Shown here: positions 58,761 through 64,000 of the stretch, in pieces
Numbering within the stretch: the first letter of the stretch is position 1
Layout: every line of letters starts with the position of its first letter
Assembly (NCBI GenBank): GCA_040882605.1
Contig: JBBEAY010000002.1
Coordinates: forward strand, 62,001 to 126,000
DNA: 64,000 nucleotides
Source: JAOUEA01 sp040882605
Lineage (GTDB): Bacteria; Actinomycetota; UBA4738; HRBIN12
Reading direction: 5' to 3'
The notes under the pieces: generated by a model
Database searches by the model: none
What the model was told of the DNA's origin: nothing
What the model saw: only the letters and a program-made list of their open reading frames with translations
Made by a program: the position numbers and the translations under genes

Positions 58761-60645
58761 GCGTCCCCCTTCCGTCGTCGGACCGTTCCCGCATCTGCTC
58801 CAACCTGACGACCTTGACCGCGATCGCGAGCGAGAGCCAGTCGTCGCGTTCGAGGTCGAGGCCTGATTCACGTTCGATGCGCTCCAGCCGTTGGCGGAGC
58901 GTGTTGGGGTGGATGTAGAGAGCGCGGGCGGTGCCCACCACGTTCCCGCGTTCGTCCAGGTAGCGCTCCAGCGTGCCGAGCAGCGTGGTGCCACGGCGCT
59001 CGTCGTAATCCACGAGCCGATCCAGCCGCTGACGATCGGCGTCGCGACCGAGGTCCGGGGAGCTCAGCACGTATCGATACGCGCCAAGATCGCGGAACGT
59101 CGAGACGCCTGGGCCACCGCGCAGCAGACCTCCGATCTCGGCGGCGGCGGCGGCCTCCTCGAAGGCCGCTGGGTACCCGGGGACACCCGCGCAGGGGTCC
59201 GAGATGCCGACCGATAGCACGAGGTCATTTGAGGCGCCGACCATCTCCTCGATGTCGGCCTCGATGCGTGCCGCCCCCTCAGGCGCCGGCACGAGCAGGC
59301 GCACGGCGCGCTCGGTGCGATCGAACCAGACGCCCGGCATCCTGAAGGCGATCGAGGATTCCACTTTGGCGGCCGCCTCGCTCCAGGCACCCGCGGCATG
59401 CGATGGGTGAGCAGCGGCGTCCGATCGCGACAGCACGACGACGACGTGTGGACTTTCCAGCTCGACCTCGAGCCTGGAGGCGAGTGCGCGCGCACGCGTC
59501 TGATCGGCGTCGCGCCGCGACAGCGCCTGGAAGAACTCCGAGACGAGGTTCTTCTCGAGGAGCCGCTCGACGAGATCGAGCTGGCGGATCGCGACCGCCG
59601 CGTGCGCCGCGACGGCCGACAATACGGTGCCCGCTCCCGGCGGAGGCGTCTGGATAACGACGGCGAGCCACCCGAGCTGCTCGTCGCCGACCGTGAGCGG
59701 TTCGAAGAACGCGGTTCCGGCGGGCGCGTTTCCCCAGACCGCGCGCGCGAACCGTTCCGTATCGGTCGAGGAAGGGGCGGTGAAGACCCCGCTCAACTGC
59801 GAAGCGTCGAGCGGCCCCTTCTGCGCGTGGGGCGGATCGGCGGCGGCGAGCTCGAGCCCCCCTTCACCGTCGGCGAGGAAGAGCTCGCAGACCGACGCCG
59901 ACAACAGCTCGCGGGTGCCGTGCCCGACGACGGCGAGCACCTCGTCGAGCTCGCTCGCCGCGGAGATACGGCGCGAGAGCCGTGACAGCTCGGTCAACAG
60001 GTCGACGCGGGCGGCGCTCTGCTCGTACAGCCGCGCGTTCTCGACAGCGCCTGCGATCAGGGAGGCGGTGTGCTCGAGGAATTCGAGATCGTCGTGGGCG
60101 AACTCGTGTGGCGCCTCAGCGTGCAGCGAGATCACGCCCATCACGTCGCCGTCTCGATCGAACATCGGCACCGACACCAGCGATTGGAAGTGCTCCTCAT
60201 CGAGCTCGGGGAAGTACTTCACGCGGGGATCCTGCAGGGCGTTCTCCTCGATGACCGCCGAGCGCCGCGATCTGGCGACCCACCCGACGAGCCCTTCGTC
60301 CAGATCCATGCTGATCTCGCCGGCCAGTGGGGCATAGGGCTCCGACGATGCCCGCAGCACGAGCCGCTCTCCTTCGAGGAACCAGATCAGGCATGCGTGG
60401 CATTGCGTCGCTTCGGTCGTGAGCCGCACGACGCTCGAGAGCATCGAGCGAAGGTCCGGTCCCGACCCGATCGTGCGGATGATTCCGTAGAGGTACGCCC
60501 GTTCGTCGGCGAGCCGAGGCAGCACGGTGATCGTCGGCCTGCCCCCAACCGACCGGCTCGCGACGGCCGAAGCGTCGCGTCGCTTGCTGGCGACCGACCG
60601 ACCAGAAGACCTGCCAGAAGACCGAGAGGTGTGTTCCGCGCCCAT
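58750..60645 (-). CDS. PucR/CdaR-type transcription regulator with GAF domain
   Basis: A 631-residue regulator. An N-terminal GAF domain (residues ~50-210, WFLEGERLVLRASSEPYAPLAG) probably binds a small effector. A central GGDEF-like/PucR region follows (~370-520). The C-terminal PucR helix-turn-helix is at ~560-615, reading LGTLERYLDERGNVVGTARALYIHPNTLRQRLERIE. Such proteins activate purine, amine or amino-acid catabolism. It is the first gene of a minus-strand operon (this gene, glnT-like, permease, alpha/beta protein) and divergent from the second GS-homologue operon, so it is the likely regulator of both. It overlaps the glnT-like gene by 11 bp. Confidence 0.87.
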   Translation of the reverse strand: MGAEHTSRSSGRSSGRSVASKRRDASAVASRSVGGRPTITVLPRLADERAYLYGIIRTIGSGPDLRSMLSSVVRLTTEATQCHACLIWFLEGERLVLRASSEPYAPLAGEISMDLDEGLVGWVARSRRSAVIEENALQDPRVKYFPELDEEHFQSLVSVPMFDRDGDVMGVISLHAEAPHEFAHDDLEFLEHTASLIAGAVENARLYEQSAARVDLLTELSRLSRRISAASELDEVLAVVGHGTRELLSASVCELFLADGEGGLELAAADPPHAQKGPLDASQLSGVFTAPSSTDTERFARAVWGNAPAGTAFFEPLTVGDEQLGWLAVVIQTPPPGAGTVLSAVAAHAAVAIRQLDLVERLLEKNLVSEFFQALSRRDADQTRARALASRLEVELESPHVVVVLSRSDAAAHPSHAAGAWSEAAAKVESSIAFRMPGVWFDRTERAVRLLVPAPEGAARIEADIEEMVGASNDLVLSVGISDPCAGVPGYPAAFEEAAAAAEIGGLLRGGPGVSTFRDLGAYRYVLSSPDLGRDADRQRLDRLVDYDERRGTTLLGTLERYLDERGNVVGTARALYIHPNTLRQRLERIERESGLDLERDDWLSLAIAVKVVRLEQMRERSDDGRGTHGG

Positions 60646-60839
60646 ATACGCGGCCGGACGCTACGCCTCCTGAACAGGTCCGTCAAACCCGATCGACCGG
60701 TGACATATGGCAACTCCGCACATACCCGCCACCCTAAGTACGTGGCCGCGCGAGCAGGTCGGCGGAACGAGGCGCGTTACCCTGGGCCCAACGATGCGGC
60801 GCCTGCGCCAACGGTGCAGCCGGAAATGAGGGGGAGCAG
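60646..60839. promoter_or_regulatory. Divergent control region between the PucR gene and the GS-homologue operon
   Basis: This 194-bp gap must hold the promoters of both operons. Seen: TACCCT at 60778-60783 (possible plus-strand -10, leader ~50 nt) and GAGGGGGAG at 60828-60836 before the TTG. No clear inverted repeat was found by eye. Confidence 0.35.
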
Positions 60840-62237
60840 TTGACCACCGATCTCGAGACGTTCCTGTCCGAAGACGGTCGTGCCGAAGCTGTGGAAGCAG
60901 TGGACCGGCAGATCGTGGATCAAGGCGTGGAGTACATGTACTACCAGTTCGTCTCGGTGACCGGGCGCATCATGGGCAAGGGCATCCCGGCGGCGCATTT
61001 CAAGCGCATCGCCGGCACGGGGTTCCAGCTCGTATACGGCTCCACGGCCAACCTTTTCACCGACCGACACGGCAACTACATCGGGTATGGTCCCGAGGCC
61101 CGCGAGCTCGTGGGCATCGCTGAGCCCGAGACGTTCAACGTGCTTCCGTGGGACCCGAGGACCGCGAGGGTCTGGTGCACCCTTTTCCGCGGACGCGAAG
61201 AGGAGGTCGACGGCGGGGCGTTCCTCACGTCGGACTGCCGCGGCAACCTCAAGCGCATCCACGCCAAGTTCACCGAGGACACCGGGCTGCACCTTCGCGC
61301 GGGCACCGAGCCAGAGATGATGTGGCTGAAGGTTGACGCCGACGGCAAGCCGACCGTCGAGGGCAAGACGAAGCCGTACTGCTATCACATCGATCAGTTC
61401 TCGGAGCTGCAGCCGCTGATCCACAAGGTCATGGAGTACGGCAAGGCGATGGACCTCGACATGATCCAGGGCGATCACGAGGACGCGCCCGGCCAACTCG
61501 AGCTGAACTTCATGTTCGACCACGCCGACAAGACCGCCGACCGGCTCAGCACGTACCGCCAGATCTGCCGACAGGTCGGCCGGGAGCTCGGGGCGTTCGC
61601 GTGCTTCATGCCCAAGCCGTTCATGGGTGTGTCGGCCAACGGCTGTCACCACAACATCTCGCTCTGGGAAGGCGACGAGAACAAGTTCATGCCCGAGGGC
61701 GATAACCCGCAGATGCCGGGGCAGATCGGCCTGTGGGCGATCGGCGGCATCATCAAGCACCTTCGAGCGCTCACCTGTCTGTCCTCGCCGACGGTCAACT
61801 CGTACCGGCGTCTGTGGGACGCGGGTTTCTGGGCGCCGATCTTCGCCGATTGGGGGTTCCAGAACCGCACGACCGGTCTGCGCATCTCGGCGCCCGGCCG
61901 GTTCGAGTACCGCTCCGTCGACTCGGCCGTGAACCCATACCTGTCGTTCGCCGGCTTGCTGCTGGCGATGCAGGATGGCATCGAGAATAAGATCGACCCG
62001 GGCGAGCCCGAAGAGCGCAACATCTACGAGGCGATCGCGGGCGGCAAGCAGGTCGAGCGCATCCCGACGAGCCTCGGCGAGGCCCTCGACGCACTCGAAG
62101 CCGACGACGTGATCATGGGGGCGCTTCCCGGCGACATGGGCCGCGTGTTCATGCACTACAAACGAGACGAATGGGAGCGGTTCCTTGCGACCGTCTCCGA
62201 TTGGGACGTCGAGGAGTACCTGGACATCCTGCCCTAA
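60840..62237 (+). CDS. Glutamine synthetase family protein (second GS homologue)
   Basis: A 465-residue ligase with the GS core. It shows LRAGTEPEMMWLKVD (metal Glu), QGDHEDAPGQLELNFMFDHA, CFMPKPFMGVSANGCHHNISLW (His ligands), SPTVNSYRRLWDAG (Arg) and FEYRSVDSAVNPYLSFAGLLLAMQDGIENKIDPG (split). It differs from the minus-strand GlnT-like protein along its N terminus, so it likely prefers a different amine or acts as a gamma-glutamyl ligase. It starts with TTG after GAGGGGGAG, a rare start in this window. It heads an operon with the class-II amidotransferase and GXGXG genes. Confidence 0.88.
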   Translation: MTTDLETFLSEDGRAEAVEAVDRQIVDQGVEYMYYQFVSVTGRIMGKGIPAAHFKRIAGTGFQLVYGSTANLFTDRHGNYIGYGPEARELVGIAEPETFNVLPWDPRTARVWCTLFRGREEEVDGGAFLTSDCRGNLKRIHAKFTEDTGLHLRAGTEPEMMWLKVDADGKPTVEGKTKPYCYHIDQFSELQPLIHKVMEYGKAMDLDMIQGDHEDAPGQLELNFMFDHADKTADRLSTYRQICRQVGRELGAFACFMPKPFMGVSANGCHHNISLWEGDENKFMPEGDNPQMPGQIGLWAIGGIIKHLRALTCLSSPTVNSYRRLWDAGFWAPIFADWGFQNRTTGLRISAPGRFEYRSVDSAVNPYLSFAGLLLAMQDGIENKIDPGEPEERNIYEAIAGGKQVERIPTSLGEALDALEADDVIMGALPGDMGRVFMHYKRDEWERFLATVSDWDVEEYLDILP

Positions 62238-62287
62238 GCGGCGGGCCTAGCGACGACGCGTTCGAGCGAAAGGAGCCGGCTCCCCAT

Positions 62288-63217
62288 ATGTGCGGTATCG
62301 CAGGCATCATCCATCGAGACGCCGAGGCCGACGTTGGCTCGGAGATGACCAGCATGCTCCAGTCGATGAAGCATCGCGGCCCCGACTCGACCGGGTACGC
62401 GTTGTTCGGACCCCCCAGTGACCTCATCGTGATCCGGTTCAAGCTCGCCGACGCCAACGATCCGCGGGACTTCGACTTCAGGGAGCGCCTCGAACGTCAT
62501 CGCCTCGAGGTCGAGTCCCGGCTCGGTAAGATCGGCGCGCACATAGACCGGGTCGACACCGAGACGGAATACGCCTATCGGGCGCTCGTGCGCTACGAAG
62601 GAGATCTGAAAGCGCTCGCCGACTACCTCGAGGACGTGCCCGGCTGCGAGGTGCTCTCGCTCGGTCATTCACTCGAGATCGTGAAGGATCTCGGCGACGC
62701 GGCGGAGGTCTCGGAGATGTATGACCTCGCGTCGTTCCGGGGCACGCACGCCATAGGCCACTGCCGCATGGCGACCGAGTCCGATGTCGACATCTCGGGC
62801 GCGCACCCGTACTGGGCCTACCCGTTCTCCGACGTCGCGGTGGTGCATAACGGCCAGCTCACGAATTACTTCCAATGGAAGCGTCGCCTCGAAGCGTCGG
62901 GGCACCGGTTCCAGTCGGAGTGCGACTCCGAGATCATCGCGGTGTACCTCGCGGAGCGCATGGCCGACGGCGACTCTCTCGAGGATGCCATGAAGCGCAG
63001 CCTCGACGACCTCGACGGCGTGTTCACCTACATGGCGGTCACCGAAGACTCGCTCGGTGTCGCGAAAGACGAGATGGCCGCGAAGCCGCTCGTGCTCTAC
63101 GAGTCCGAGAACCTCATCGCGATGGCCTCGGAGGAGATCGCCATCCGGGCGGTGCTCGACCGTGAGATCGACACCTCCGATCCGTATGAAGGGCAGGTGC
63201 TGGTATGGAGCAGGTAG
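62288..63217 (+). CDS. Class II glutamine amidotransferase, GlxB/MgsA-like
   Basis: A 309-residue Ntn hydrolase whose Cys directly follows the initiator Met (MCGIAGIIHRD), the catalytic nucleophile after Met removal. It has KHRGPDSTGYALF, GTHAIGHCRMATESDVDISGAHPYW and VAVVHNGQLTNYFQWKRRL, as in purF/GltS-type amidotransferases. Stand-alone enzymes of this size occur as the GlxB subunit and as MgsA of N-methylglutamate synthase. A palindrome GGAGCCGGCTCC overlaps the SD (AAAGGAG at 62269-62275) 12 bases before the ATG. It overlaps the next gene by 13 bp. Confidence 0.88.
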   Translation: MCGIAGIIHRDAEADVGSEMTSMLQSMKHRGPDSTGYALFGPPSDLIVIRFKLADANDPRDFDFRERLERHRLEVESRLGKIGAHIDRVDTETEYAYRALVRYEGDLKALADYLEDVPGCEVLSLGHSLEIVKDLGDAAEVSEMYDLASFRGTHAIGHCRMATESDVDISGAHPYWAYPFSDVAVVHNGQLTNYFQWKRRLEASGHRFQSECDSEIIAVYLAERMADGDSLEDAMKRSLDDLDGVFTYMAVTEDSLGVAKDEMAAKPLVLYESENLIAMASEEIAIRAVLDREIDTSDPYEGQVLVWSR

Positions 63218-64000
63218 CCAGCGGCCCGCGCCGCATCACCTACGACGCGCGCGGCCTCGCTGAGCCCAACGTCGAGGCGCCTCGCACGGCTGTCGTCGAG
63301 GACGCCACGGCATCGTTCGACGCCACCGACCTTTCGACGCGCCAGATCAACCTCGAGCTTCGACGGCTGATCTACGAGGAAAGCATCACCGACATCACGG
63401 TCCGCGATCCCGGCGCGAAGCACTCTCTCGGCGTGGGCATATTGCAGCGGTGCCACATCACGTTCGAGGGCAGCCTCGGGTACTTCGGCGTCGGGTTGAT
63501 CGACGGGCCAGAGGTGCACATCACGGGACGTGTTGGTTGGTCGGTTGCCGAGAACATGATGTCGGGCGTGGTCGTGATCGAGAAGGTGGCCGGCTCGCTC
63601 GCCGGCGCGGCGATCCGCGGCGGCGACCTGGTGGTCAAGGGAAACGTGGGCGCCCGCACCGGCATCGACCAGAAGGGCGGCACGATCATCGTCGGTGGCG
63701 ACGCCGGCACGATGACGGCGTTCATGATGCAGCGCGGCCGCCAGATCATCTGCGGCGACGTTGGTCCGGGCCTCGGCGACTCGATGTACGACGGTCAGAT
63801 CTACGTCGGCGGCACGGTGAAGTCGCTCGGCATCGACTGCGTCGAGGGCGAGATCACCGACGCCGACCGGGAGATGATCGACCGGAAGTTCCGCATCTAC
63901 GGACTCGACAAGCCCGACAGCTTCCGCAAGTACGTCTGCGGCAAGGTGCTCTACAACTACGACAACCTTGAGCCTTCCGAAAAGAAGCTCGTGATCCACT
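63205..64000 (+). CDS. Glutamate-synthase alpha-subunit GXGXG-domain protein (GlxC/MgsB-like), partial
   Basis: The visible ~265 residues (the gene runs off the right edge) match the C-terminal beta-helix of the large glutamate-synthase subunit. They show SLGVGILQRCHITFEGSLGYFGVGLIDG, then several G-rich turns (VIEKVAGSLAGAAIRGGDLVVKG, GGTIIVGGDAGTMTAFMMQRG, ICGDVGPGLGDSMYDG). ATG 63205 lies inside the preceding gene. The missing next gene should be the FMN glutamate-synthase-type subunit (GlxD/MgsC), which can be checked in a longer sequence. Confidence 0.85.
   Translation, partial: MEQVASGPRRITYDARGLAEPNVEAPRTAVVEDATASFDATDLSTRQINLELRRLIYEESITDITVRDPGAKHSLGVGILQRCHITFEGSLGYFGVGLIDGPEVHITGRVGWSVAENMMSGVVVIEKVAGSLAGAAIRGGDLVVKGNVGARTGIDQKGGTIIVGGDAGTMTAFMMQRGRQIICGDVGPGLGDSMYDGQIYVGGTVKSLGIDCVEGEITDADREMIDRKFRIYGLDKPDSFRKYVCGKVLYNYDNLEPSEKKLVIH

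Overview
The window is 64 kb of high-GC bacterial chromosome with densely packed genes, many GTG starts, short or overlapping (ATGA/GTGA) junctions, and the gene order of Actinomycetota. The left half carries strings of genes conserved in that phylum: DUF5719, DUF3499, phosphomannomutase, Trm112-like, SIS isomerase and ahcY; then comFC, hpf, a NarL-type regulator and secA; then prfB, ftsE, ftsX, smpB and ssrA. I see no rRNA, tRNA, insertion sequence, phage or CRISPR. The class is uncertain; an uncultured deep-branching lineage (Acidimicrobiia-like) is my guess.

Layout. 1-3.2 kb: end of a membrane protein, DUF5719 protein and an L,D-transpeptidase (cell envelope). 3.4-9.5 kb: DUF3499, a zinc-ribbon microprotein, mannose/glucose phosphate metabolism, purine nucleoside phosphorylase and S-adenosylhomocysteinase. 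9.5-18.6 kb: comFC, a structured leader (candidate raiA-motif RNA), hpf, response regulator, TPP enzyme, secA, and prfB with a programmed +1 frameshift. 18.6-25.5 kb: two membrane proteins, ftsEX, smpB and tmRNA. 25.6-35.4 kb: a cyclase/AAA/TPR signalling protein, a two-subunit aconitase X, flavodoxin-like and metallo-beta-lactamase-fold proteins, an AlkP-type phosphodiesterase and a GcvT-like protein. 35.4-37.2 kb: an isolated nucleotidyltransferase + winged-helix pair with its own strong promoter and inverted repeat, the best candidate for a poorly described toxin-antitoxin or defence module. 37.3-40.6 kb: two tandem PYROXD2/CrtI-like oxidoreductases separated by a perfect 35-bp tandem duplication. 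41-45.4 kb: DUF1684 and a glycine-betaine-type opuC operon with a strong terminator. 45.4-55.7 kb: exonuclease/phosphatase-fold protein, agmatinase-like enzyme, MoxR/DUF58/transglutaminase operon, cNMP-CBS-DUF294 protein and DnaQ-like exonuclease. 55.2-64 kb: a nitrogen cluster: PucR-type regulator, GlnT-like synthetase, APC permease (broken by an in-frame TGA) and a small alpha/beta protein on the minus strand; and, divergently, a second glutamine-synthetase homologue, a class-II amidotransferase and a GltB-type GXGXG subunit that runs off the window. This last set resembles N-methylglutamate synthase/GlxBC systems.

Expression. Many starts (at least fifteen) lie 6-8 nt downstream of a -10-like hexamer and lack a Shine-Dalgarno sequence, which points to common leaderless transcription. 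Internal operon genes instead use overlaps or SD sequences. Three genes (VOC, DUF427, permease) carry disabling lesions of 1-2 nt, which may be real decay or assembly error.
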